From Megaleporinus macrocephalus (taxonomy: Eukaryota > Chordata > Actinopteri > Characiformes > Anostomidae), in NCBI GenBank assembly GCA_021613375.1, contig CM038726.1, forward strand, positions 15,234,341 to 15,298,340: 64,000 nt of DNA. Direction: 5' to 3'. The position numbers and the translations under genes were made by a program. Numbering within the stretch: position 1 is the stretch's first letter; each line of letters opens with the position of its first letter. The notes beneath the pieces were generated by a model. That model saw nothing but the letters and a program-made list of their open reading frames with translations. It had not been told where the DNA came from and made no database searches. Shown piece by piece: positions 35,894 to 48,130 of this stretch.

Positions 35894-36658
35894 TTTTTAT
35901 TTGTATTTTCCAAACTGTGCCCATTTGTTCTGATTTGGGCTTGTAGATGTGTTTCCTTGAACTCTATGTCCAAATTGAGAAACATTTAGGAACCTTTAGT
36001 GTTTCGCTCACTTTGACTGACGATCTACTGCTTATCCTGGATGTCCTTACCTTTCTCTTATCTGTCTTTTTCTCTGTCCTGTACTCTCCTGACTATTGCT
36101 CTTTTCTCTTTTTCTGTCCTCTCCTCTTGTCACTTCTACAGTCAATCATTTTATAATTGGGAATTCTACAATGGTTCCATCGAGTGTGAGTTGAAGGATC
36201 TTCTGGTTTCTTCACCTGAACGTTTCATCATTAACGCAAACTGACTCAACCCCACCACCCCCTTCTCTCTCATCACTGGAAGACTCCTCCATCTCTCTCT
36301 CCCCAGATGCTTTAGGGTCTTTCTGCAGCTCCATAAATCTCTGGGCCCTGCAGGCCCAGCAGAGCGGAGCAGTAGATCACCTCTGGGCCTGTCACACCAA
36401 CGCAGCTTAATGAGGCCATCCCAGCCTGCAGGAGAGAAGAGAGGGCGGCAAGCACGGCCTGTTAGTCAGGGGAGTGTCAATCACTCACACACGTACACAC
36501 ACACACTCTCTTACACACACACACACATGCGTGACTGAGCCATTATCTGGCTAGACGTACAGTGAGTCCTCTGAAGGCAGGATAAGAGCAGAGTAATACC
36601 ATTCCATTAAGCCGAAAGTACATTTGAGGGACAGTGCTGTTTCACTCCCACATGAACA

Positions 36659-36710
<52 letters not shown>

Positions 36711-37135
36711 CTTGTTTCTGTGAGTTGTAAGACCATTACATAGACTTCCATTGAATTATTGTATACCTACCTCAACCTTAACCCTAACCCTAATCCTAAA
36801 ATTGAATCATTAACAGTGTGGGGAACAACAAGTCCCTGCAACATAGTTTTTGTCCCCACAATCAGACATATTCTAAAGTCATACCCAAGGACACACATCA
36901 GACGCACTGGGGTGTAACAATGCAGACATTTCATGATTTTAAATTTATATGTGTTGTTTTTCCTTGAAATATGATGCAGTGCTAATAAATGTACCTCCAC
37001 ATTCATTCATTCATTTGTTGTAATTCCAGGGAAGACAAGTTGGTTATTTAAAGGACAACTAGCACAAGACAATTTCTTAAAGGAAAGATACATTTACATG
37101 TGTGTTTGCTAAATGCATGTATTTATATGACTAAT
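35894..37135. other. Non-coding; candidate conserved block and (CA)n
   Basis: About 36290-36480 is GC-richer and non-repetitive. (CA)n occurs near 36496-36526 and at 36656-36708. The stretch 36718-36920, with CCTTAACCCTAACCCTAATC and a GTGGGGA word, resembles a dispersed fish repeat that usually sits beside (CA)n. No exon is convincing. Confidence 0.45.
36656..36708. repeat. (CA)n microsatellite
   Basis: An almost uninterrupted CA dinucleotide run. Confidence 0.95.
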
Positions 37136-37140
37136 AAAAG

Positions 37141-37372
37141 TAAACCATGTGTGGACTATAAGGCTTGAAGCAGCACTTTGAACTTGTTGGCACTATAGCA
37201 CCGGTTAGAAGGCGTAGAAAGAAGAATCCTTGTTGAATTGTCTTACTGTAGTGTATTTTTAGTGGTAACTCCATGCATAAAACTCAGGTAAGATAAATCT
37301 GTAGCTTAAATCTCCTTCTTAAAAATATACCAGCATTAAAACTAAACCCTGTGTGGACTATAAGGCTTGCTG
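37141..37372 (+). repeat. Local repeat W, copy 1, flanked by 27-bp direct repeats
   Basis: TGTGTGGACTATAAGGCTTG occurs at 37148-37167 and 37350-37369; over 27 bp the two copies differ by one base. The sequence between them (about 37168-37340) is shared with 38268-38440, including GCACTATAGCACCGGTTAGA and GTAACTCCATGCATAAAACT. Confidence 0.75.
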
Positions 37373-37970
37373 TTTAAGGTTTGGCTCTTGTTTATCATGC
37401 TGAAATGAAAGAGGAGAGATTTTCTAACTTGGCTCCATCACTCCAAGAAAACTCCAGACTCTGTACAGCCAAGTAGTGAGTGGTGCACTGAGACATCATA
37501 AACATTTCATCTTCTCATAAATATCAATTGCACCTTAAATGCACAGGCTCCACAATATTGGTGCTGCTTAATTGGAAATGAGGTGGAAATGAAACATTTT
37601 AAATAAGAAGCTTATTTCATCTTGTTTTCTCATTGTATCCGGGTGATGTCTTTACAAATGAGTTAGTGTGAATGATGCATTAGCAATACGAGTTTGATAT
37701 TTGTATTGAGCCATGTGGACACACTGAACCAATTCATTCTATCGTTCTTTTATCCAATTTTAACAGCAGATGAATGTGAGGTGATTAAAATGTGATTCTT
37801 CATGGTTGTTTGTCATGTTAATTGGTTAATTACAGTGCAAAGGTGCAATTGTATAGTTCAATGCAGGTTTCACGGTCACTTATATAATTCTTTTACATGA
37901 ACAACATAACCAGCCTCTTCTTCAGGTGCTGTGTTGTTCTTCGTTTGTAGGATTTGAGATTTTGTAGGAA

Positions 37971-38556
37971 TTAAAGTAGCAGTGTATAAGATTTAGGACT
38001 TTCACTGTATGATAATAACAACAGTTTATACATAAAAGCTGTTAGAGGCACAGCATTATTAGTGTATAATTACCTGTAGCCTCTGTAGAGTATAATTACA
38101 TGTAACTACAAATTGTTGGGTTTTCATTAGCTTTGCCTAAGCCTAAGATCTGCGTAGAAGAGTCTTCTAACGGAGGCTGCCATGCAGAGTCTCTACAGTT
38201 CCTACAGCATCCCAGAATGGACAAAACACACACAGGCCATAGAGAATGATTTTCATGTTTCGCATTGGAGCAGCACCTTGATTTTAGTAGCACTATAGCA
38301 CCGGTTAGAAAAAGTAGAAAGAAGAGGAATCCTTGTCGAATTGGCTTACTGTAGTGCATGTTTAGTGGTAACTCCATGCATAAAACTCCGGTAAGATAAA
38401 TGGGTAGTTTAAATCTCCTTTTTAAAAATATACCAGCATTAAAACTAAACCATTATACCAGTATTAAAATTATAAGGTTGAAGTCCTCTTCTGATTTGCA
38501 AGCTGTAGGTTGTATTTTGCATTGTTACTGCTAGAGGTTACACACTGCTCCTTTAA
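37971..38556. mobile_element. Second element with TTAAAG(G/T)AGC inverted ends
   Basis: The left end is TTAAAGTAGCAGTGTATAAG. The right end, read inverted, is TTAAAGGAGCAGTGTGTAAC, giving about 16 matching bases of the first 20. It is 586 bp and non-coding. Inside, 38268-38452 repeats the sequence at 37168-37350. The same end type bounds the element at 371-1090, though the bodies differ. The exact superfamily is unknown. Confidence 0.65.
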
Positions 38557-39639
38557 AGAGTTAAAACGATCTGAATTCCTCCCACATCACAATAACATAA
38601 TACATCATATGCAACAGCATGAGCAGAAGGGTAGTGTGGGAAAGAGTTGTGGTTGAAAGATTTGATAAATATAAACGTGTAGCTATATGCCATCAAATAA
38701 AAAAAAAAATTCAATATTGATTCAACAATGACTTCTAGTGATTGCAAACAAGCAAGAAAACACTGAAAACATTTTGAACATCTAGATGCTGGCACTCTTG
38801 ACAGTGCACACATTGGCTGTGACTGAATGAGGACATTGAGTCTGTCCAGCAGTCTGTTGTCGATTATGATCATATTGCATATCATGCCTTACTCCAACGC
38901 AGGCCAGAATACAGTATCAGGTTTCATATTTTTTCCATATTTCATAAAACTTGAGTGACATGAACTACAGGTGATGGGTGAGATAAATGCATCCTACTGA
39001 GAGCTACAGTACACACTACTGAGAGCATATTGTAATATATTCACTGAAGGCGCAAAATGATTAATCCCAGAAAAAGACTGGCTGTCAAACACACATCAGT
39101 TCCAGATGATGGTTCAATCCAAAATGCCATTTACACAATGTAGTCACCAAGACATGTTCATGTGCTTCTTTTAGTTTTTCCACAACAGACTGAGGTCACA
39201 TGATGCAGACCAGCGAAGCCTAGCCCAGCCCAGCTTTGCATTTGTGCATTAACGTTTCTTTCATCTGCATTGCTTACTCATATTTATTATTTGTGTTTTA
39301 CACTGAGATGACCAAGGATAATACCTTAAGTAAGATTCATTTAGTGAGCAGATAAAGACTGTATAATTACATAATATAATACAATTATACCATTACATTA
39401 TATAATATTAAATTACTTATAAAAGTCTAAATATAAAAGAATGTAGGATTTATGGTTTTGTAAAAGCAACATCGTAATATATTGCACATTCTCCCCGTAT
39501 TGCACATAAGTGAACTTGGCGAACACACAGTGAAATATCATTGGAGTATGAAAACGTCAGATATGGAAGACATATCTTCACATTAAGAACTAAAATGTGA
39601 CATTCCTAACCGTTAATATGCTACAAGATAATGCTAGCT
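38557..39639. other. No gene recognised
   Basis: AT-rich sequence with A-runs near 38698-38710. Nothing else can be supported. Confidence 0.4.
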
Positions 39640-40135
39640 AAGTATGTTTGTATCAGCCTTTGCCATCGCCCACCTGCGGAGAGAATTCCTCATCTTCCTT
39701 AAAGGACATTCATAAAATAACTAAAATCATCAACAGAATATAAAAAGCAACAATGTTAGCAGGAACTCAAAGATGTCTATATAATGTGTTGTAGAGATAT
39801 CTACAAAGTTTGCATGCTAACCAGCTAACCCTGGCCTGTCTTGTACCCCAAGAAACAGCATTGAGTCAAATGAGTCCAACATGAGAGGATGAAGCAGTAG
39901 CGTTGGCCTGACCATGTTTTGTATCCTCCTATCAAGGTTTCTGCTCCCAGTTAGATTATTTGGGGACAGGTAAGCAATGAAAAGAGGAGTAAACGCAATA
40001 TTGGTTGAAGGTCTTGACAAGCAACCAATAAAACGACTGCCGCCAGCGGCAGCAATAATCCACATTTGGCAGTAAACAAAAGGTGTGACATAAATAGAAG
40101 AAAAACTAGAGTAAACATTGGCATCACTTTCTACC
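39640..40135 (-). repeat. Unclassified repeat Z, copy 3 (inverted)
   Basis: Read on the minus strand, the block order matches 568-1060 and 29725-30215: TTCTATTTATGTCACACCTT, then AATAATCTAACTGGGAGCAG, CTGCTTCATCCTCTCATGTT and GAGTTCCTG-type words. The three copies share no uninterrupted frame. Confidence 0.65.
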
Positions 40136-40212
40136 CCTGAGATGCTCTTATTAAGTACAGGGATACATTTTGAATGCTGAGCTCACCATGTTTTTTCTAG
40201 GCTGGTGAGTAA

Positions 40213-40478
40213 ACAGGGGCGGCACGGTGGCCTCACAGCAAGACGATCCAGGTTCCAGTCCCAGTCTGGGCTGTTCTGTACATGTTCGCTTATTTTTTTT
40301 CTCTGGGTGCATGTTAGGTTGATCGGTCACTCACATAGGTGTGAGTGGGTGTTGGCCATGCAATGGACTAGCAACCTGTCCATGATGTACCCCGCCCTCA
40401 CCCAATGTCACTTGGATTGGCTCCAGCTCCCCGAGGCCCAGACTAGTGAGATAAAGTGGAAGATAATGGATGGATGGT
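40213..40478 (+). repeat. SINE-like dispersed fish repeat
   Basis: It begins GGGGCGGCACGGTGGC, has the B-box-like GGTTCCAGTCC (40251-40261), then GGGTGCATGTTAGGTTGATC, AATGGACTAGCAACCTGTCC and GGCTCCAGCTCCCCGAGG, and ends with a GATGGATGG tail. This is the typical order of a repeat widespread in fish. Class assignment (tRNA-derived SINE or other) is uncertain. Confidence 0.7.
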
Positions 40479-43400
40479 AAACAGCTGTTAATGTTAACAT
40501 GGAGGAGGAGGGACTGAGATTTTCTTATGCAGTATGTTACCCCTTTTGTTTGGCGTATGAATTCGGCAAGTTGTGTCATCTTACATTACTCTTTTTAGCA
40601 GCGTTTTCATTCTTGGTTTTCCTGGTGCAATCATGAGTTTTTATAGTTCTTGCGTCTTCTGTTGATTCATATATAAAATTGGATATATAAGTAATGGAGA
40701 AAAGTAATGAACTGTGTAGGGCTCTGCCTGTCAGCCAGTACCAGCTTCACACAATCACACTGAATTTGATATACTAATCTTTCAATGCTGATGCTTGTTT
40801 CTTATTTGAATTTTTGCTTTTCAAGCTGTACGTGAAGTCCTTCATGATGACTTGGGCATTCACTTTCCACTAGTTTTGTGTTCAATACATATTGCATAGT
40901 TATTGCATCAGTGATGGAATCTTTATTTCTCCAAATAATACACCATCAGTGCCCCGGGAACAATACCTTTCCACTGGGGACTGAAAATGGTCTTTTCTGG
41001 TTCCCCTCCGGGCTCCAGAAAACATGGCTGCAATCATACCAGATTGGTGTAACTACCCTCTAACACCTCAGCCATAAAATTTGGTACTAAATGAAGCTGT
41101 ACACAGATGGCAGGAACATAAAATGCTTTACCTACACACTATTACAATTACTGCCGAGGGCCACCTGAGGATACCGTGGCCCTTTATGTTCATGATTTAA
41201 CGTAAAGTGGCTGTCAAATTCCCTTTCAAGGACGCAACCCTGGAGCATCTTGATTTGTGGAACTGAAGGATTCTATGCATAGTGGTTGCTTCATTTCTCA
41301 TCAAAAGATTTTTGGTGTTGGAGATAAACGAGAATGTTGGCAGCAACTTGACATAAAAAACATAAAAAAGCCCCCTGTTGAAGTTAGAACTGATGAGTTG
41401 CTTCATATGAAAAAAGGTTGTGTATTTGCAGAGAATTAAATTTATTATTTATTATGCATTATTATGCACTCCGCCAAGCTCTGCTCTGTCCTGTAATCAC
41501 CACCTACCACTCATTGCTATGCACTAAAGCCTCCAAATCGTTATTAGTGCGCCAGTTTGTGTTTTAAAAATATTAGTTTAAAAGTAAGGTTCCGCTTTGT
41601 AAAGTTTTCTATCTATCTATTCAAAGCCAAAAGCATGAGCAAAATTGTTGTTGTTAGTTTTCTGTCAATTTGGTCATTGCAGTGCGCTTTTACTACAAAG
41701 GATGATATGGGTTTAGGGTTTGCACAGCTTCATATGTTTTGAAGTTGACAGTTATGATGAAAGTTGAACTGAGGTTTTACTAATTGCTGATGACGAAAAG
41801 AGAATTACAACAAACAACCTTACAAATCTGACTTTAAAGTCAGTGCTGAAGACAAACTTCATACGTCAGTAAAGAATGACTTGCCCTTTTCAACAATACC
41901 ACTTTGCTAGCCTTCAGGGAACCGGAGTAGCACAAATTTGTACTTGATGTCTATGTGGCCTTGCCAAGATGCTTACCTAAGAGCCACAAAAACTTAGAGA
42001 GCCGTTATGCTGTGAAAATAAGAGTAACCACAAACTTCCTCTGGTCCCAAAGTTATGCCCCTTCTTCAATGGCATGAAATGTTCAAATTAAACCACCACA
42101 GGTCAGTATAGTGTGATGTGCCAAGTTCTGGATCACCATGTCACCCTTTCAGACAGGAGATATGGAGATGGATATCAGATGGTGTTGTCTTCTCTGAGGC
42201 TTCAATGTTGTTATTGTCATAACAATAATCGATATCAAGCATTAAGCTTGAACAGTAAAGCTGACTATTCTGTGCAGCCCCTAGCAAACTGCTAACATTA
42301 AAGGTAAGACATAAATGGGCCATACATATTTTAATTGCTTACCATGGCAATATACTTATTTCCATAATGATTATAGATGACATTTTTTTAGATGACATTT
42401 TTATAGATGACAAGTTGGTTTTCCTCATAGTTCTCATCTTAGCAGTCTCATTTGATCTTGATCAAGTCTTCATTGTGTTTTCTTGCTGCACAAGCTCCAT
42501 AAGCTTTTAATCTTTTACATTTCAACTGCCTAATTAAATTTTTTAACTTTTAAAATTCGTTTTGTTGTTTTCATTAGACAAACATGCATGTGGTGAGTGG
42601 ATGCATAGTTTATAGTGAAGGTAGTTGCAGTGCTGGTTGTTTTTGTTTTATGTTGTTTTGTATTACATTGGGTAAAAGCATAGGAATAGACAGTATAGAT
42701 TTCTGAAGTACATTGCACAACATTAATGCATTAGGAAATTTTTCACAAGCTTACCCAAGTATTCTTGTCACAAGCCCATGTAGTCTAAGGGGTTCACTAC
42801 AATGTGTTTTCTATAAAATGACAGTAGTTTAGTTGTGATGACTCACAGTAATAACTGTAAATGAATGAATTCCTTAAACTTAATCAGTAGTAACGTAATG
42901 TCTAGTGTTCTAAACTTAATATTCCCTGTGCTGTACTTTATGCATGTATGCCTGTGGCTGCCCTTGCCAGCTGAAAACATCCTAACAAAGCCCGCTGTGT
43001 GTTTTCACCTTCATACATGGCTGAGATGACATGAGGAAAAGGGCAGTAATTGCACGCGCTTTATATTGGGTGAGAAATATGAGCCGTCTGGCTTCAAAGG
43101 AACCTAATTAGATCTGTCATCACGACACTCATATACCCTCTCTCACTCTCTCACACACATACACTCACACAAATGGAGAAACACCTGATCTGCCCCACAC
43201 TAGGACACGTATTCAGTCATTTTCAGTCTGTCTTTCATTCTGTATTGCGTCTAACTCCCAGTTTCCTCCCTCTATTTTCACCACCTCCTCTTCCACTGCA
43301 CTTGTAATTGTGTCAGTCATACACAATGCCTTACCTTCATGCTCCGGTGACTTTTCTATTAGGCGAGATGCTGTTGTCTTTTCTGTTCCTCAACGCCAAG

Positions 43401-43850
43401 TGTATATTATATTTATATAGCTGTACATGCAATGTCATTCATATTATCTGCAGAAATGGTTTTGGACCATGATAGATAGCACTATACTGATTCACTGTAT
43501 AATATAAAGTATCACAAAGTTGGTGAATGCTTGACTGATTGCAGAAATATTTATTCTGCAGCATTGATAAATATTCAGATTCAGTCATAAAAGGATTAGT
43601 TTTAATTGTGTTAAGGCAGCAGCACCTGAAGATCGGGACTCGATGCTGACTGACTTGCAACTCTGTTAGGACCAGCGCTTAAACTTATGATTTGTTGAGT
43701 TTTCAGTTATATTTAAATTGTGAATTTTGTGTCCGTCATTACTGCAGTGTAGCACTTAACCAATGCAAAGTGCAGGTGAACGACTTATTATAAGACCTGA
43801 TCTCTTTAAAATGTGCCAGTAGAAGTCAGATATATATAAAACTGAGTAAA
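40479..43850. other. Long stretch without recognised gene
   Basis: Frames of about 60 codons at 41257-41439 and elsewhere lack any family resemblance I can name. About 43030-43130 (TAATTGCACGCGCTTTATAT, then GGAACCTAATTAGATCTGTC) is non-repetitive and could be conserved non-coding sequence. TAGATGACATTTTT repeats at 42374-42405. Confidence 0.4.
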
Positions 43851-43851
43851 A

Positions 43852-43925
43852 ATGGTTAGCACTGTTGTCTCACAGCAAGATAATCCGGGTTCGATTCCCA
43901 GTCCGGGCTGTTCTATGTGGAGTGT
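43852..43925 (+). repeat. SINE-like repeat fragment with clear B box
   Basis: GGTTAGCACTGTTGTCTCAC is followed by the exact RNA polymerase III B-box form GGTTCGATTCC at 43888-43898, then CAGTCCGGGCTGTTCT. It is the head of the repeat seen complete at 40213. It stops where Tc1 sequence begins. Confidence 0.65.
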
Positions 43926-43934
43926 GAACTGAAG

Positions 43935-44022
43935 CGGTCGAGACGTGCTTAAAATGTAGACTTTCAGCCTTAATTCAAGGGATTTTTACAAAATATTGTA
44001 TTAACCATTTTAAGAATTACAG

Positions 44023-44094
<72 letters not shown>

Positions 44095-45484
44095 CCTCCA
44101 TTTTCAGTCCTAAAAGTAGTTGGATGGCTGACTGATGAGCTACATGGCAATATATTTCATTAATTATTTCATGGCAAATTGAGGAGATAAATGGTCTACA
44201 GTTGATTCCAAATGTTGAATATGCATTGTGGCTGTTTATTGGAACTCTTAAAATGCAGTGCTGATCATGTGTAGGGGACCATCTTTAGGCTGAATAAACA
44301 AAACAAACCAATCAGAGAGATGGCAAACATTCTTGGAGTGGCCAGATTAACAGTTTGGTTCATTCTTAAAAAGAAGTATTGTACTGTCAAGCTCAGAAAC
44401 ACCAGAAGGCCTGAAAGAGCCTTCACAATAGACACAAATAAAAATAAAAGAACCTTCATAATAAACTACTTATTGAAATGCAGTGGAACATCTTAGTAAA
44501 TCCAGCATCTTTCAGATAAGTATTTGTATGGCTTTTTTTATTTTTAATTTATTGTTTTTTATAAGTCAGAGATGTGACCAATAACAAAACAGTACAGATG
44601 TTTTTAACAATGATACATAATGAAATTGAAAGTATTTTTATATAACAATACTCAGCCATCAATGTTTGGCCTAAATACATGTTCTCCAGTAAATGTAACT
44701 AGTTAATACACTGCTAGATTATAGCAGCAAAAAAAAAAAAAAACATTCAACAGGATCTAGTCAAGTCTAGCCATGGACATCATGGCGCATCACTGTTAAA
44801 GTCTACAATTAAAAGATGCCTTCACAAATGCAAATACAGAGGATTTACTTAAAGATACAAACTGCTGGTAACTTTCGAGACCAGAAAGGACAGATTAGAA
44901 AACTAGTAAACATCTAAAGCCTAATTATTTCAGGTATAAGAACCGATGACGAGATTCACTAAATTGAACTTATACCAGAATGATGGGGAAGAACTGAACA
45001 AAAGGAAGGGCTCATGATCAGAAGCATACCACATCATCTCTCAAACATGGTGTGGGGGGCATGTATGGCTGTCAATGGAAATGGGTCACTGGTCTTGATA
45101 GATGATGTGACTGCTGATGAAAGAAGTATGATGAATTCTGAAGTGTATAGAGCTATGTTTCTGCTCAGATTCAGTCAAATGCTGCAAAACTGGTAGAACA
45201 GTGCTTTACAGTGCAGAAGGATAATGACCCAAAACATACCACTAAAGCAACCCAAGAGTTTCTTAGGGCAAAGTAACTAAATGTTCTTATATGACTTACT
45301 AAAATAAAGTATAAAAAAATCTATTTATTATTGTTATATTGTTCAATTATTACAACGGAGGAACTAAAATTAACCATAATTTCTTAAGGACTAATGTATT
45401 ATTTTTGTATTTTTTTATTGTTTTGGCAGATGCAAAATTACAAAAAGTGTGTCATTGTAAAACTTACAGACCTGACAGTATATC
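43935..45484 (+). mobile_element. Tc1-like transposon, decayed, with (AT)n insertion
   Basis: The left region has AAAATGTAGACTTTCAGCCT and the right end AACTTACAGACCTGACAGTA, as in a common fish Tc1 family with TACAGTCAGGTC-type ends. An N-terminal transposase helix-turn-helix survives at about 44320-44440: MANILGVARLTVWFILKKK, then VKLRNTRRPERA. At 45014-45196 comes IRSIPHHLSNMVWGACMAVN and VLIDDVTADERSMMNSEVYR. Then KDNDPKHTTKATQEF (about 45217-45262) carries the second catalytic aspartate in NDPKH. Several frame changes and stops separate the blocks. A (AT)n run (44024-44089) lies in the left repeat region. Confidence 0.8.
44024..44089. repeat. (AT)n microsatellite
   Basis: Uninterrupted TA dinucleotide run inside the Tc1 left region. 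Confidence 0.96.
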
Positions 45485-47855
45485 ATAAAAAAATGTCCAC
45501 TAAAAGAAAGCACAACTCTTACCTCATTTAATGGTGCACACCTTCTAAAATATTATATATAAAAACAAAACTGGCACTGTGTATTGCTTACAATTGCACC
45601 CCTAATGTGCAATACTGTTTACATGATTTTAGTAATGATGAATTTATTTAATATATAAGGCGTCAGTCTCAGAGCAGGAAAAAAGTACAGTATTTATTTA
45701 AGTATCTTATTTGAGCTGGATTAGTTTTACCAGAAAAGGTCTAGTAATGTAATCTGTGCATTAACTGACTGTGTAATTTTCCTGCATATGTCAAAACTAA
45801 ACAAATAAAAAACACAGAAAGCAACACTGTGCAAGAGAAGACACCTGATTTATCATTTTAATATACAACCAAACAGCTTTGTTTTCAGGTAGTCATTTAC
45901 TGCTTTATTAAGTTACTGTGATGATTTGAACGGGACTAGTACTACTCAGGGAGCCCTGGATGTAAAGAATTATAGCTCTGAGATTATTACTTAGCAGACT
46001 CAAAAAAATATGGACTTGCTGATTTTGTACTGGGTTAAAATCACAGATCTCCTGATGCTTATGTGCTCAGATTTAATTTAATGAGTCACTTCAAAGCTGC
46101 ATAACTGCTTGTAATTATGGAATCCTGTAATATTACATGGGGTGCTTAGTTAGTTTTATGCTTTAAATATGCTGTGTTTGTGCTTCCAGTCTATATGGGA
46201 GGATGGGTAACTCAGCAGAAACCTCATGGGTATTGATAAACCCTGATAAAGCATTTTTGGTTATTTTTATTTGTGTTTTTGGCTTATTTATAACGATGAT
46301 GAACAGCATATGTGAAACTCTAGGAAGAGTCACTAAACAGAAATCTTACAACATAAATTTGTAGAATTTAAGGACTTAGGATTGCAGAATTGCTAAACTA
46401 AAATCACTAAACTAAGTTAAAGTCTTGGAGTGTTTCTGTTATTTTGTGCACTTCCTGTAAATCTAGGCTGACAGGATGCTTTCAGGCTCCTACAGTATAA
46501 AAGTTTAAATATGAATATATTTGCAAGCTAAAACACATTTTGTTGACTTGGACTTTGGACTCAAATATTTTTAATTCTATGTATTAATTGCATTAACATT
46601 CTATTCCACTACCAAAACAATGACAACAGAACTGAAACTTTACAGACTTTTTGGGAGGGCAAGATTTATCTAAATTTAAGCAGACCTTAAGCAGGAAAGC
46701 TTGTGACAGATGAACATATACATCCTTAATATGTACAATTAAAACACAAAAAACATTTATTTAATTATATACAATATATGTTTCAGTAATGACAATTCGT
46801 AATGTTACATGGTGTTTTTAGATTTTCAGTTACAAAACAGTGGGATCATGTGGCCAGATGGGACAGGGATGCAGTCTTACTTCCTAAGACTCTGAAATGC
46901 AGGGGTGTGGCCAACATAAGACTCCGTCTGTAAATTAAAACTCTGTGTTTTGGTAGCAAAAACATGTAAACATGATAACATGAAAATATGTAAACATGGG
47001 ACAGCGTTTTTAGAAAAAAGATTTTTGAATGTGAAGCTCATTATAAATAAAAAAAATTCAAATCCACTTTAGGAATTAATAAAAAATCCAAAATACTTTA
47101 TTATTTTCCAAGTTGACATTTGGTGGTTAGGGCAATATTGACATAACTATACTATAAACATGTTTTGGGAGATGCTGACATGAGTTGTTATGACAGATTA
47201 TGTCCAGCATTGTAACAGTGTCATTGCCATTTATAGTAATTGTCATATGTCGCAATGTCTAACTACAGTACACAGCAATAAAATGACATAAGATGTTATG
47301 GCATTAATTATTATGTTGTTTGTTATACAATTACTGTTTATTATCTATTTAACTCTGTTTTACTACTGGACATAATATATCATGACAGCCTATGACATCT
47401 GCACTGACATATTATAGCATAGTTAAATCAGTGTTGTGTAGCAACTGGAACATTAACTGTCCTAGGCTTCCAGCGCTATAGCCTCAAATGTTTTATAAAC
47501 AGCCCTGAACCTGAACGTTAACATATCAGCACATTGGCAAATCCCTCTCATCTCCCATTGTTTCATTGAAGGGCACATTCACCCACTCCTCAAACTCAAA
47601 AGAGATAGATAGTGCAGAAGGGAGCGTGTAAGAGAGAAAGAGAGTGGGCAGTGAGAGAGAGTGAGCAAGAGAGAAAAGGCTTTGAATGATTATCATTTCT
47701 GTGAAAAAGCCAAAAGAATACTTTAAAACAAAATAACCAGTTAGAAAATAACAATTTTGTACATGAAAAAAATAATTTTATTCTTACGAGTTCTGTTGAT
47801 GCATAGATCCTAACATCATAGAGAATTTTATAGAGAAAGTTTTCCAAAACAATAG
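45485..47855. other. No gene recognised
   Basis: AT-rich sequence. A GA-rich tract lies at about 47620-47680. No repeat family identified. Confidence 0.4.
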
Positions 47856-47856
47856 A

Positions 47857-48130
47857 TAAGGTGGACAAAGTACACAACTCCATTACTTCAAATGTAAAAG
47901 TGTAGATACTTCTGTTCAATTCATACAACAATACTAGTCAACACTATTACTTGAGTTAAAATCAAGCACTTTGTTTTAAAAATAATTAAGTATTCAAAAG
48001 TTAATTTTCTTCTAACATAAAAGCCACAACGTATTTACAGAACCTAAACTCTAAAAGTACCTATTAATTAAAGTACAAGTACATGACAAGATTAAAACAT
48101 ATACTTCTGAAAGGACTTCAGTCAGTTATG
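47857..48130. repeat. Possible MITE with 'AAGTACTCAAAAGT'-type words
   Basis: GATAAGGTGGACAAAGTACA, ACAACTCCATTACTTCAAAT and AAGTATTCAAAAGTTAATTT are the leading blocks of a fish repeat that I recall as starting GGTGGACGAAGTACAC. Its other end may lie near 48850-48970 (TACTAAAGTATATGC, CCCCAAAAGGCAGCGCCCCT). Not delimited. Confidence 0.4.

Noticed and set aside
36770..36797. Interstitial telomere repeat (CCTTAACCCTAACCCTAATC)
   Set aside because: Only about three imperfect units, beside (CA)n and a GTGGGGA word, an arrangement seen in a dispersed fish repeat. Too short for a telomere relic.
41257..41439. Processed pseudogene of a host protein
   Set aside because: The 60-codon frame resembles no family I can name, and there is no poly(A) tract or flanking duplication.
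43852..43925. Possible tRNA gene because of the B box GGTTCGATTCC
   Set aside because: No A box or cloverleaf at proper spacing is visible, and the sequence matches the head of the dispersed repeat at 40213.
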